This document shows positions 17,731 through 26,906 of a stretch of 64,000 bases of DNA, one piece after another (the stretch's first letter is position 1; each line of letters begins with the position of its first letter). Location: the NCBI RefSeq assembly GCF_019457595.1, contig NZ_CP080419.1, positions 682,001 through 746,000 on the forward strand, in the 5' to 3' direction. This DNA comes from Shewanella psychrotolerans (GTDB lineage: Bacteria > Pseudomonadota > Gammaproteobacteria > Enterobacterales > Shewanellaceae). The notes beneath the pieces are model-generated. The model had not been told where the DNA came from. It saw only the letters and a program-made list of their open reading frames with translations, and searched no databases. The translations under genes were made by a program, and so were the position numbers.

Positions 17731-17744
17731 GCCCCTTTCGGGGC
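17731..17744 (-). terminator. Short GC hairpin after the large lipoprotein gene
   Basis: GCCCC (17731-17735), TTTC, GGGGC (17740-17744) lies eight bases past the stop at 17753; read leftward it is followed within four bases by TTTT. Small but GC-rich, so a plausible intrinsic terminator. Confidence 0.55.
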
Positions 17745-17752
17745 GAGTTAAA

Positions 17753-20700
17753 TTAATTACCAGTCGTAGGGCACTCTGTTGGCTCAGCTGCAGACTCATT
17801 CAGTAATACTAATGGTGCTGAAAGCTTAGATTTACTTTTACTGACAACACTAGAGCCACTTTTAACCGTTAGCTGATAAGTCTTATGTGTGTTAGGGCAT
17901 AAATCTCGTCCAGATAACTCATCTCCGCTGACACTAATAACATCACCTGCAAACTCGATATAATAAGTTGCAATACCGTCATCAGCCCTAATACCCGTTA
18001 ATTGTACAGTGTGATCACCATCATCTAATGCAACTGTTAATGGGCCCACCTTTCGTTCTGGTTGGTTATTATCATACACCACCCGGTTATCCACACTCAG
18101 TTTAAACACATCATCATTCAAATTACCATTATCTCCAAAAGTAATAAGTACAGCTGCTGGACCAGAGAATGGATATTCATTGCTTAAACCACCAGCTACT
18201 TCAACTGTTACATAACCAGAGGCAACCCCACTAGGGAGAACAACCGTTAGTGAGTCAGTAGATGCAGATTTGACTGGGGCTGTTAGGCGTTGACCATTAG
18301 CACCACTAAAAGTTACTTTATTACCTGAAACTGAGCGACTAAAGCCAACCCCCGTAATAACAACTTCTTCACCCGCACTGGCTTTAGCGGGGGTAATATC
18401 CGCAATCGTTAAATCACTGCCTATGAGTATGTCATAAGGCACAGTTGCAACTTTATTAAGATGTTCAACCTCTACTTTTAATGGGCCAACAGCGGCTTCT
18501 ATTTCGCTTATATATTGCAAATAAAACGTCAACTCCGTACCTTGCTTATTAACATAAGATACCTCTGTAGACAATTCTTTTTCTCTATTGCCAAGGTCGT
18601 AAACCTTAACTTGGGGAGGAGTTGGTTCAAGACCCAAGCTACTGGGTATTTTTGCCATGCCACTTCCAACAATGGTAAAACTTTTAGTCTGGCCTGTTTT
18701 TTGGATCATACGCGGGGTAATGTCAGATGCTTTAAGGCCCCACGTAACAATAAAATCAAGTTTAGTAGGTACAACAATTAAATCTTTAATCGTCGCCACC
18801 ATATCTATCATTGAAGAAGCGAGAGTACTTGCTTCATATGCCGCAGTAACCTGCCCCCAACCAGGAATAAACTTTTCAGCTACTTTTTGAGCTATTTTTA
18901 AAGCAAACTGTTCTGGGGTAATTTCTAACGTAGATAGAATTGCTTTTGTCACTGGCCCATAAGAACCAAGATCTAAAGGATCACTAAGCACCTTTTTAAT
19001 TTCACTCTCATACAAGCCTTGGCCTATTGCGCTAGCAAGATTCGTCCAATCTGCTTCTGTAATTGTATCTTTAGATAAAATCTTAGCCACTTCTTGGCCA
19101 ATACTTGGCACTCCGGTATAAACCGCTTTGATGATTTTTAATACTTTATCTTTAGAGCGATGCTCCGGAGCATCTAAATCGATGCCTGCTGCATCAAACA
19201 ATATGGAATAAAAACGAATAACTATGTTGTCAATAATCGTTCTTATGGCGAGGTATTGGCGAGCTTTATTGGCTTTTATATTATAGTCTTCTGTACCATT
19301 AAACTGATATGGACTTGGACCAAAAACACCGTCAACACCTGGTGTTACTATTTGATATAAACAGTCTTTATAAACACATTTATCAATAAGTGAGTCACTA
19401 GACCAAACATCAACGCCAAGAAATGTCCCAGTAATCGGCCCGAGCATAGCGTTATCCCAAGGCTGTGAAACATGATTTTCAATAGGTGAGTTTAATGATG
19501 CTAAGTCTTGTTTCATTAATCCTGTCTTTGGGTCTAACGCATAAACTCGAGCACTTAGATATAACTGACTGCGATTTTTTAACTCTATACATCCATCTAA
19601 ATTGAGCACTTGGTACCATTTAGGGTCAACCCCTTCACCACAGTTATTCGCTAATTCGCCTTGGTTTTCAAAAAAAGTTGTCGCCTCCATCGTCATATCA
19701 AAAGCATTCCAGGTTCCAACGGTTTCTGGGTATGAGACAATAGTGGGCTCTAAAGTTGATAATACTGAGTTATTTCTATCATTGAGCGCATAATTAGAAG
19801 GGTTAACTTGGCTTCGACTTGTTGGGGGTAAATTTTGAATGCTCGTTAATTCTTTAAGCATACGTGCTTCGTAATCAGCTAAAAACTTTACGGTTTCATC
19901 TGAACGATTTTTAAAACTAAAAAAGTCACTGCTCTCAGATAAGTGCGCTTCGACCTCAGAAACATACTCTTCATATACCGACGTTTTTTCAATAAATTGT
20001 GCAATTTGCTTTGTATTTAGCCCTCTAGGTTCAAGGTAATAATTTAACTGCAAAACCATATTAGCCAATGCTGTTGAACGATATGAAAATTCGAGGTTTG
20101 TATCACCAACATAATGAATGGCGCTTAAGTAGCTAACTAACTCATAACCGTTATCGGTATAAGTAAAAACAACTTCAGCGCTCGTCCCCATTTTCTGTAC
20201 CGTGTAGTTATCGGATGATAGTGGTAAAGCTAACTCCGGATAAATCCCACCAATTGCTGTAATTTGTTTTGCATTTGGAGCTACAACATTAATCTGTACG
20301 TTTTGTTGTACGATAAAAGTAATGTAATTACTTTTACCCACACTATTATTGACAGAATAACTACCGCCAGTAATACCTTCTGGTACGGTTAAACTTAATT
20401 CATTGCTATTAAGGTATTGAGTTACAGCTGGAGTTGAATTGAAAAAAACTAAGGTATCATCATCAAAATTATCACCTTGCAGTGTAATCACATCACCTGC
20501 AGCCACTTCCTTTACATTATTCACTTTAAGTAAAGGTAAATCAGCGCTACCAACTTCAATAGGGTATGGCTCAGACTTAATCTCACCAATTGCTAGCGAA
20601 ACTTCTCCGCTACCTTTGACTGTTGGCATTAAAAAACTTAGATAGGTTAATCCATCATCCGTGCGAGTTGTAATAGGGTGCAAATTAAACAGTTTTCCTT

Positions 20701-21928
20701 GAATATTTACAACTAAAACTGGCGAATTAGAGGAACTTGGATAACCATCAACTTCAATTTCAAATTTGTCACCAGACCTGACAAAATACTTAACCTTTGT
20801 ATCTTCATACAAGGTTGCTATCGTCTCAATAAATAAGTCACCTGGTTTTTGCCATAACTGTACTTTAGCCGGTGAAAGCCTTTGCAAGTCATTAGCATCA
20901 AAAATACCATCATTGTCATCATCAATATCAAGGTGATCGATAATATTATCGTCATCAAAGTCTAATGGCGAATTAGCAGAACCACTTTCTAATTGATCGT
21001 CCAAATTGTTGCCGTCAGAATCCCTATCTAAAAAATTAGGTATACCATCACCATCAATATCACTATCACCTTCAACTAAGTCAGAGAATGTATCAGCATC
21101 AGCATCTACATCAGTCCAGTTAGGTAAATTATCCCCATCGGTATCTAAACCAAATAAGTACTCCAAACCATCAAGTACTTTGTCTTCGTCCATGTCATTT
21201 GTAATTAAATCAGATGCAAAAGCACGCTCTTTTATATCATCAAATGAATCCACATCTTCGTCATTAAAGAATATCATTTCGTAAGACAAGTCAGGGCCAC
21301 CAGCAAAGTTTTCATCTATTACACTTAACTGATAAGTGCCTGGATCATAGATAGGAAAGTTAACTACATAGATATTAGGAACGGCATATTTGTATAAAAA
21401 AATCGAATCTATAACCAAGCCATCGGCATTGGATATGTATACTTGTGGTTGAAAGCGCGATGATGGCGTTTTAAAAATTGCAGTTAACGAACGACGCTCT
21501 TCTACCTCAAATTTAAACAGGTCACCTTTATCGAGTTCTGAGCTAATAACACCTTGAACTCTTACACCATCGGTAAATTCAATCGCTGTCGCAACACTAG
21601 GATTATCGTTCGGTTCCTGCTCGATAAATAGCGGATATTTACTCTTACTCGCATCAAAAGGATAATCATCTAGCTCATCTGGTACGCCGTCACCATCTTC
21701 ATCCTTGTTTTCCCAGGTGCCAACAAATTCTATTGGGTCGGTTGGCTCCGGATCCGTTGGGTCTGGGTCGGTTGGATCTGGATTAGTCGGATCGATAGGA
21801 TCGGTTGGCACTTCTGTGCCTTGTCCTTCGCCTTCTTCGAGTTCACCGTTACAACCACTTATCGCTATGGTTGAAGTGAGTAATAATGCTAGCCAGTGGT
21901 ATTTGGTTAGCTTGAACGTGTATTTCAT
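17753..21928 (-). CDS. Large surface lipoprotein with calcium-binding and IPT/TIG domains
   Basis: A 1391-residue predicted lipoprotein. The leader ends in the lipobox ISGC (Cys26), followed by a Pro-Thr-Asp linker of repeated DPTDP units (about 40-65). One DxDxDG-type loop lies at about 77-90 and a run of thrombospondin type 3-like calcium loops at about 233-349. IPT/TIG immunoglobulin-like domains lie at about 461-539 and 1173-1257, with a long helical region between. Two cysteine pairs in the middle may be disulfides. The layout suits a surface adhesin or pilus-associated protein; no catalytic motif is seen. It starts 61 bases after the last Tad gene in the same direction, so it may be the end of that transcript. 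Confidence 0.75.
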   Translation of the reverse strand: MKYTFKLTKYHWLALLLTSTIAISGCNGELEEGEGQGTEVPTDPIDPTNPDPTDPDPTDPEPTDPIEFVGTWENKDEDGDGVPDELDDYPFDASKSKYPLFIEQEPNDNPSVATAIEFTDGVRVQGVISSELDKGDLFKFEVEERRSLTAIFKTPSSRFQPQVYISNADGLVIDSIFLYKYAVPNIYVVNFPIYDPGTYQLSVIDENFAGGPDLSYEMIFFNDEDVDSFDDIKERAFASDLITNDMDEDKVLDGLEYLFGLDTDGDNLPNWTDVDADADTFSDLVEGDSDIDGDGIPNFLDRDSDGNNLDDQLESGSANSPLDFDDDNIIDHLDIDDDNDGIFDANDLQRLSPAKVQLWQKPGDLFIETIATLYEDTKVKYFVRSGDKFEIEVDGYPSSSNSPVLVVNIQGKLFNLHPITTRTDDGLTYLSFLMPTVKGSGEVSLAIGEIKSEPYPIEVGSADLPLLKVNNVKEVAAGDVITLQGDNFDDDTLVFFNSTPAVTQYLNSNELSLTVPEGITGGSYSVNNSVGKSNYITFIVQQNVQINVVAPNAKQITAIGGIYPELALPLSSDNYTVQKMGTSAEVVFTYTDNGYELVSYLSAIHYVGDTNLEFSYRSTALANMVLQLNYYLEPRGLNTKQIAQFIEKTSVYEEYVSEVEAHLSESSDFFSFKNRSDETVKFLADYEARMLKELTSIQNLPPTSRSQVNPSNYALNDRNNSVLSTLEPTIVSYPETVGTWNAFDMTMEATTFFENQGELANNCGEGVDPKWYQVLNLDGCIELKNRSQLYLSARVYALDPKTGLMKQDLASLNSPIENHVSQPWDNAMLGPITGTFLGVDVWSSDSLIDKCVYKDCLYQIVTPGVDGVFGPSPYQFNGTEDYNIKANKARQYLAIRTIIDNIVIRFYSILFDAAGIDLDAPEHRSKDKVLKIIKAVYTGVPSIGQEVAKILSKDTITEADWTNLASAIGQGLYESEIKKVLSDPLDLGSYGPVTKAILSTLEITPEQFALKIAQKVAEKFIPGWGQVTAAYEASTLASSMIDMVATIKDLIVVPTKLDFIVTWGLKASDITPRMIQKTGQTKSFTIVGSGMAKIPSSLGLEPTPPQVKVYDLGNREKELSTEVSYVNKQGTELTFYLQYISEIEAAVGPLKVEVEHLNKVATVPYDILIGSDLTIADITPAKASAGEEVVITGVGFSRSVSGNKVTFSGANGQRLTAPVKSASTDSLTVVLPSGVASGYVTVEVAGGLSNEYPFSGPAAVLITFGDNGNLNDDVFKLSVDNRVVYDNNQPERKVGPLTVALDDGDHTVQLTGIRADDGIATYYIEFAGDVISVSGDELSGRDLCPNTHKTYQLTVKSGSSVVSKSKSKLSAPLVLLNESAAEPTECPTTGN

Positions 21929-21989
21929 CTTTGTATGTCCCTATATGTTGGAATATCCAAATAGTACTAATTAATGTTTGGTCGTTGGT

Positions 21990-22673
21990 TTACATGCGAA
22001 ATGGCGTTTGCATCCGCATCAGCCCTTGAGAAGTTAAGGCTAAATAACTGTCGCCAGTCGCAAGTCCTAGCGCATTACAGGCAAGTTGATCTCGACTCGG
22101 CTGATAAAGTACCGAGGTGACGATCTCCTCTATGATGTAATTGGCGAAGGGCACAATGAGTTTTTGACACCAGCGCACTTCAATCTGCAGTAAGTTGGCA
22201 TCCTGTACATTGAGCTGGCGATTATTGCCGACATTTTTGAGGCCGGGATTTCGATACATCAAGTTATTGTTGGGGATCTCGTAAATATGGCCACTAGGGT
22301 ATCTACTTCTGACTTTAAATTGATCGAATGTGGCTTGATCTGGGCTAAGAACGCGGATTTCTGCTTGGACGTTCGCAGCTACTTGCGCCCTAACCAAAGC
22401 CTCAAGTGTGTCAGTCATGCCTGTGCCGTGAGCAAATAGCGGCATCATGCCTTGGGCAAGCCCTTTGCGGATATCTCTGATATTGCCGTGATGCAGTGTT
22501 CCTGCTCTCACCGCCGATACGGTGGCTGCATCTAAGGTGCTCTTGCTGGCATAGATAAATCCCCATTGGACGATCAACATCATGGCGACGAGGATGATAG
22601 GCATTAAGAAGGGCAGGGCGAGATTAAACTCGACCATGCTTTGGCCTTTCTGCCTAGTTACTTGCAACATCAT
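21990..22673 (-). CDS. TadE-like minor pseudopilin
   Basis: A 227-residue Tad pilus protein of the TadE/TadF type. The prepilin-like N-terminus has basic residues, then KGQSMVEFNLALPFLMPIIL with the conserved Glu of TadE-like pseudopilins and one hydrophobic helix (about 15-40). The rest is a periplasmic domain with cysteines at about 170 and 200. It overlaps the TadD-like gene by four bases. Processing would need a prepilin peptidase that is not encoded in the window. Confidence 0.8.
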   Translation of the reverse strand: MMLQVTRQKGQSMVEFNLALPFLMPIILVAMMLIVQWGFIYASKSTLDAATVSAVRAGTLHHGNIRDIRKGLAQGMMPLFAHGTGMTDTLEALVRAQVAANVQAEIRVLSPDQATFDQFKVRSRYPSGHIYEIPNNNLMYRNPGLKNVGNNRQLNVQDANLLQIEVRWCQKLIVPFANYIIEEIVTSVLYQPSRDQLACNALGLATGDSYLALTSQGLMRMQTPFRM

Positions 22674-23152
22674 AGTGATGCCTGTGCCTCGGCTTGAGGT
22701 TGGCTCTGCAGTTGATTCAATGCATCGAGTAGTGCTCGAATTTGACGTCCAACAGGTGAATTTTTATCGCCTTGGCCGCTGGCACTTGTCAACACATTAG
22801 TCGATTGCTTAATGCGAACCAATCCCATGTTATACCAAGCTTTTTGATTGTTAGGCTCAAGTTCTATGCAACGCATATAGGCCGAGATCGCCGCCTCATG
22901 GCGACTGGTGCGAGTGTAGATATTTCCGAGCCTAAACCAGGCTGGGGCATAGTTAGGAACACTTTGCAGAACCTGTAAGTAGAGACTCTCAGCTTGATCT
23001 AGCATGGCTAACTTATAGGCTCGCTCAGCTTGAGACTGAATCGCGATGATCTGCTCATTACCTTGATGCTCCTCTTTTTTTGGAGTTGAAGAGCATGCTG
23101 CCAGTAAAAGGGCGAATATGGCGATGAGTGTGCGCAACCTTATTCTGTCCAT
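22670..23152 (-). CDS. tadD: TadD-like TPR lipoprotein
   Basis: A 160-residue lipoprotein (lipobox LAAC, Cys20) with about three tetratricopeptide repeats (for example AESLYLQVLQSVPNYAPAWF and AAISAYMRCIELEPNNQKAW). TadD-type TPR lipoproteins sit at the outer membrane and help assemble the secretin. It overlaps the DUF192 gene upstream (13 bases) and tadE-like downstream (4 bases), indicating tight translational coupling. Confidence 0.78.
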   Translation of the reverse strand: MDRIRLRTLIAIFALLLAACSSTPKKEEHQGNEQIIAIQSQAERAYKLAMLDQAESLYLQVLQSVPNYAPAWFRLGNIYTRTSRHEAAISAYMRCIELEPNNQKAWYNMGLVRIKQSTNVLTSASGQGDKNSPVGRQIRALLDALNQLQSQPQAEAQASL

Positions 23153-23496
23153 GTTAACGTATCTCCTGGTTTGATCTGCTTCTGGCTAGAGTTGCCTGCC
23201 ATTAATTCCAATACTGTGGTCGCTCCTCTGCAAGCACTGCTGCGCCAAGGCTTTAGATCTCTAGTGACTTTAAGTACCTTGTTGTGTTTATTGAGGTAAA
23301 CGATATCCAGTGGATAACGCATACCTATGGTGTGTACTGAGTTACAAGGTGAGATAAGCAGCCCCTGTTCGCTTGAAAGCGGACGCCTACCGAGTAAGCC
23401 TCTTAGTCTTAGCCATGGAGTATTTGCGATAAATACCTCTGATATCGCATGCCCTTTGGGCGTGGTTATTGTTGATTTTTTCATGTTATAGCTCAT
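23140..23496 (-). CDS. DUF192 family protein within the Tad locus
   Basis: A 118-residue protein of the DUF192 type: the motifs RLRGLLGR, SVHTIGMRYPLDIVYL and VLELMAG are typical. Family function is unknown. Exported members usually carry a signal peptide, but this one does not. The start may be the ATG at 23496 or the one at 23484 (MKKSTIT), as its 5' end overlaps the tadC stop. It is not part of a standard Tad locus, yet it is coupled on both sides to tad genes, so a role in pilus assembly is likely. Confidence 0.75.
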   Translation of the reverse strand: MSYNMKKSTITTPKGHAISEVFIANTPWLRLRGLLGRRPLSSEQGLLISPCNSVHTIGMRYPLDIVYLNKHNKVLKVTRDLKPWRSSACRGATTVLELMAGNSSQKQIKPGDTLTWTE

Positions 23497-24349
23497 ACAT
23501 AAATTTCATTAAAATCGGGAATGCCAAAATCATAAAGGTTACTGGAAAGATGAAGATGATCAGTGGGAATACCAGTTTTACCGGGGCTTCTAGTGCTTTT
23601 TTCTCTGCACGTTGAAAACGTTCCACTCGGCGTTGATCCGATTGAATCCTTAAGGTTTGACCCAAGCTGGCGCCGGTTTTTTCTGCCTGAGCAAGCGCAC
23701 TGACTAGGCTGTTGACTTCGGATACTTGAACTCGGTTTGCCATATTACGAAACGATTGGGCTCTGGACATACCCGCTCGCATATCACGGATCACCTTTTC
23801 AAATTCGATTCTGAGCGGCCCTGCAGGCCCGCGCTCGACGGCTTGGCTAAGGGCGCCTGTCATGTTGAGTCCCGCTTCGATCGACATTGTTAAGTAGTCT
23901 AGATAGACGGGTAAGCTTTTAACTATTTGCCCTTGGCGCTTCTTACGTAGGTCGTTGAGGGTCATTACTGGGAGGAAGTAACCGAATACGCCTGCTAGTA
24001 ATAGATATTGAGTAACGTAGGTGTCAAGTAAGGCACTGCAGATAATGGCTAAGCCTAGCGCAAACAGGGTGCTTAAAATACGAATGGCGAAGTATTGCTC
24101 GGCCGTCATGATGTATGACAAGCCTGATACTTGTAACTTCTTTGAGACTCGCTCTAGATAATCAACACTTAAGTTTTCACTGATATAAAAGGCGACCAGC
24201 CTGACAAGCGGCCAAATAAGTTTTAACCCCGGAGAGAGGGGATCCATAAACTCGCGACTTTCAGTTGGTACTCTGCGATAGATTCTAATGCAACTAACCG
24301 CGAGAAAGACGACGGAAATTACAAAACAGGCAACAATGAGATTGACCAT
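23486..24349 (-). CDS. tadC: Tad pilus assembly inner-membrane protein TadC
   Basis: A 287-residue platform protein of the GspF/TadC type. TM helices lie at about 1-20, 88-125 and 262-285, and the cytosolic T2SSF domain contains LDYLTMSIEAGLNMTGALSQ and AEKTGASLGQTLRIQSDQRR, the family signatures. It works with TadB and the TadA ATPase to extrude pilins. It follows tadB by nine bases. Confidence 0.92.
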   Translation of the reverse strand: MVNLIVACFVISVVFLAVSCIRIYRRVPTESREFMDPLSPGLKLIWPLVRLVAFYISENLSVDYLERVSKKLQVSGLSYIMTAEQYFAIRILSTLFALGLAIICSALLDTYVTQYLLLAGVFGYFLPVMTLNDLRKKRQGQIVKSLPVYLDYLTMSIEAGLNMTGALSQAVERGPAGPLRIEFEKVIRDMRAGMSRAQSFRNMANRVQVSEVNSLVSALAQAEKTGASLGQTLRIQSDQRRVERFQRAEKKALEAPVKLVFPLIIFIFPVTFMILAFPILMKFMYEL

Positions 24350-24358
24350 AAATTTATC

Positions 24359-25252
24359 CTATACGTCTATTGCTACGATTTTACGAATCGACAGGTAACC
24401 ACTTGTCAGCATGATGGTGATCATGGCGATTAGCGCCCAACCTAAGGGTTCGGTGAGAATTCTCCCCATAGCACTAGGTTCCATGTGATATAGCACCACT
24501 CCGATGAAGATGGGGAGCAGGGTCATCACTACACCCTGCATCTTACCTTGTGAGGTGAGTGCATCGATTTTGCCTTCCATCTCTATCTTTCGTCGCAGGG
24601 TAGATGATAGACGTTGGAGAACTTCTGCCAGATTTCCACCGACCTCTCTAGATATCTGCATCCCTGCTGTAACGAGTTGAAATTCATCCTCAGGAATACG
24701 TTTAAACATATTGTCTAATGCCGTATTAAACTCTACGCCGAGTCTTTGTTCTCTTAAAAACAGTTGAAACTCCTGTTTTGCTGGCGCTTCCATCTCTTCT
24801 GCCATAAATTCGATGGCACTGCTGACGTTGGCCCCCGATTGCATTGATGAGGCGATCATGTTGAGCGCGTCGGGTAGCTGGTGGACAAACTTACGTCGAC
24901 GTCGCTTGTGAAGGAACTTGTAAGCAAAACGAGGCAGTAGCGCCAAAACGATACTGATAATAAAACCCAGTACCCATGATCCTAAAAACACTCTAATTAA
25001 AAAGGGCACGGCGATGAGTGTAAGCATATTTATCCAGAACAGCTGCCGAGGCTCGATAAAGAGAAACATATCGAATAGGTTGGTTCTGGCTGAACTGGTA
25101 AAAGTTTCCTGATAGCGCTTGGCGAATCGGGTTGATAGATGTTTTAGCGCCCATATCAACAAGCTGACCGAGAAGAAGGCTAGAATAGCCGCGAATATCG
25201 GACTACTCATGACCAGTTTCCTTGTCAAAAATGTCGAGTTTAACGGCAACAC
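24359..25252 (-). CDS. tadB: Tad pilus assembly inner-membrane protein TadB
   Basis: A 297-residue T2SSF-domain platform protein, partner of TadC. The domain includes LPDALNMIASSMQSGANVSS and ISREVGGNLAEVLQRLSSTL; membrane helices lie at about 15-35, 70-105 and 245-290. The frame start overlaps the tadA end by 50 bases, so the native start is probably the Met at codon 15 (MSSPIFAAIL, 25210), which gives a short overlap. Confidence 0.92.
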   Translation of the reverse strand: MLPLNSTFLTRKLVMSSPIFAAILAFFSVSLLIWALKHLSTRFAKRYQETFTSSARTNLFDMFLFIEPRQLFWINMLTLIAVPFLIRVFLGSWVLGFIISIVLALLPRFAYKFLHKRRRRKFVHQLPDALNMIASSMQSGANVSSAIEFMAEEMEAPAKQEFQLFLREQRLGVEFNTALDNMFKRIPEDEFQLVTAGMQISREVGGNLAEVLQRLSSTLRRKIEMEGKIDALTSQGKMQGVVMTLLPIFIGVVLYHMEPSAMGRILTEPLGWALIAMITIMLTSGYLSIRKIVAIDV

Positions 25253-26897
25253 CTTGCTTTCTTAGTTGCTCATAGAACTCTGGTAAGGTGCCTGTTGCGG
25301 TGTAATATCCTTGTACTTTTCCTTGTTCGTTGAAGCCCGTTTGTTGAAACTTAAAGATCTCCGATAGCTGTACCATCGAACCTTCGATCCCTGTGACTTC
25401 ACAGATGCTGGTAATTCGTCTCGATCCATCGGAGAAACGAGATTGCTGCACGATGATATTAACCGCAGAGGTGATCTGTTCACGTATTGCCATTACTGGC
25501 AGATCCATTCCAGCCATCATCACCATCACTTCGAGGCGGGAAATACAGTCTCGTGGTGAGTTTGAATGAGCTGTTGTTAGTGAGCCGTCATGGCCCGTGT
25601 TCATTGCCTGCAACATATCTAGCGCCTCACCACCACGACATTCGCCAATAACCACTCTATCTGGTCGCATACGTAGGCAGTTTTTCACCAGATCGCGGAT
25701 CTCCACCGCTCCCTTGCCTTCTTGGTTAGGTGGCCGGGCTTCAAGCGCCACTAGATTGGGTTGGTAAAGCTGTAGTTCGGCAGCATCCTCTACTGTGACA
25801 ATGCGTTCGTTGTCGGGGATAAAGTTTGACAGCACGTTCAGTAACGTTGTTTTACCTGAGCCCGTACCGCCAGAGATAACGATATTACGTTTTTGCATGA
25901 CAGCCATTTCGAGAAAGTCCGCCATGGCTTCGCTCATCGAGCCGAACTTGACTAAGTCGGTGCAATTGAGCCTGCGTTGCATAAACTTACGTATTGTTAT
26001 GCAGGGACCTTTTAGCGCTAGAGGAGGGATAACGGCATTAACCCTTGAGCCATCTTTTAGGCGAGCATCGACCATGGGCGAGCTTTCATCTATTCGCCTA
26101 CCTATAGGTGTTACGATCCGCTCGATCGCACCTAAGACAGCTTGATCATCTGAAAAGGCAATATCTGAAAGATAAAGGTTACCAGCCTTTTCATAGAAAA
26201 TCTGATCATGGCTATTAACCATGATCTCTGTGACATCGATATCGTCGATCAGTGCTTCTAAAGGACCTAGGCCTATGGTCTCGTCAAGTACCTCTTTGGT
26301 TAACGCAGCTACTTCGATCTCTTGTGGAAGATTGATGTTGTCGATGATCTGTTTGATCAATACTTCGCTTTGCGCTCTGAGTTCAACGTCACTCATTTCG
26401 TTAACGTTAACGCGGCGCAGGTCCATCTGCTTAAGCAGTTCGGTATGTACCTTACGACGCCATTCGTTGCGCAGTTGTATCTTGGCGGCTAGCTCTGAAT
26501 CTATTGTCGTTGGTGGTGCTATATCCTTTTTGGGGAGTGGCACTGCCGGCGTTGGAGCAGGCTGAGGCGCCGAGTCGGTCGCTGGTTTACTATTAAACTC
26601 AGGATCGCTGCTTTGCACTCTTAACTGGTAATCACCCACCTGTATTTTATCTTTGAGTGATAGCGGGCCAAATTCTTGATGCTTTTCATCATTGACCCTA
26701 ATACCCGTTCGGCTCTTGTTATCTAGAATGAAAATTCCTTGTTCATTTTGGCGCAACGTCGCGTGATGTTTAGAGATCTTAAAGCCTCTTAACACGATCA
26801 GTTGTTCTGGATCTTTTCCAACAATGCACTCACTATGAATACATTGAAACTCGCCAACCTTGGTGCCTTTTGTTGTACTCACTAAGACATTAAACAT
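25203..26897 (-). CDS. tadA: TadA-type pilus ATPase with an N-terminal FHA domain
   Basis: The motor ATPase of the Tad system, 564 residues. Residues 1-95 form a forkhead-associated domain (VGKDPEQLIVL, ISKHHATLRQN, DNKSRTGIRVN), a phosphothreonine-binding module. A Pro/Ala-rich linker (about 100-125) leads to the CpaF/TadA ATPase with Walker A GGTGSGKTT (about 343-351) and the GECRGGEALDML box (about 415). The FHA fusion is not in standard TadA and suggests control by a Ser/Thr kinase or replacement of a separate regulatory subunit. No TadZ/CpaE gene is present here. Confidence 0.92.
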   Translation of the reverse strand: MFNVLVSTTKGTKVGEFQCIHSECIVGKDPEQLIVLRGFKISKHHATLRQNEQGIFILDNKSRTGIRVNDEKHQEFGPLSLKDKIQVGDYQLRVQSSDPEFNSKPATDSAPQPAPTPAVPLPKKDIAPPTTIDSELAAKIQLRNEWRRKVHTELLKQMDLRRVNVNEMSDVELRAQSEVLIKQIIDNINLPQEIEVAALTKEVLDETIGLGPLEALIDDIDVTEIMVNSHDQIFYEKAGNLYLSDIAFSDDQAVLGAIERIVTPIGRRIDESSPMVDARLKDGSRVNAVIPPLALKGPCITIRKFMQRRLNCTDLVKFGSMSEAMADFLEMAVMQKRNIVISGGTGSGKTTLLNVLSNFIPDNERIVTVEDAAELQLYQPNLVALEARPPNQEGKGAVEIRDLVKNCLRMRPDRVVIGECRGGEALDMLQAMNTGHDGSLTTAHSNSPRDCISRLEVMVMMAGMDLPVMAIREQITSAVNIIVQQSRFSDGSRRITSICEVTGIEGSMVQLSEIFKFQQTGFNEQGKVQGYYTATGTLPEFYEQLRKQGVAVKLDIFDKETGHE

Positions 26898-26906
26898 GTG
26901 ACACTC

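Noticed and set aside
21705..21830. Repetitive DNA (GGATC/TCGGTTGG units) resembling a microsatellite
   Set aside because: It encodes the Asp-Pro-Thr linker of the large lipoprotein in frame; the repeat is explained by the protein.
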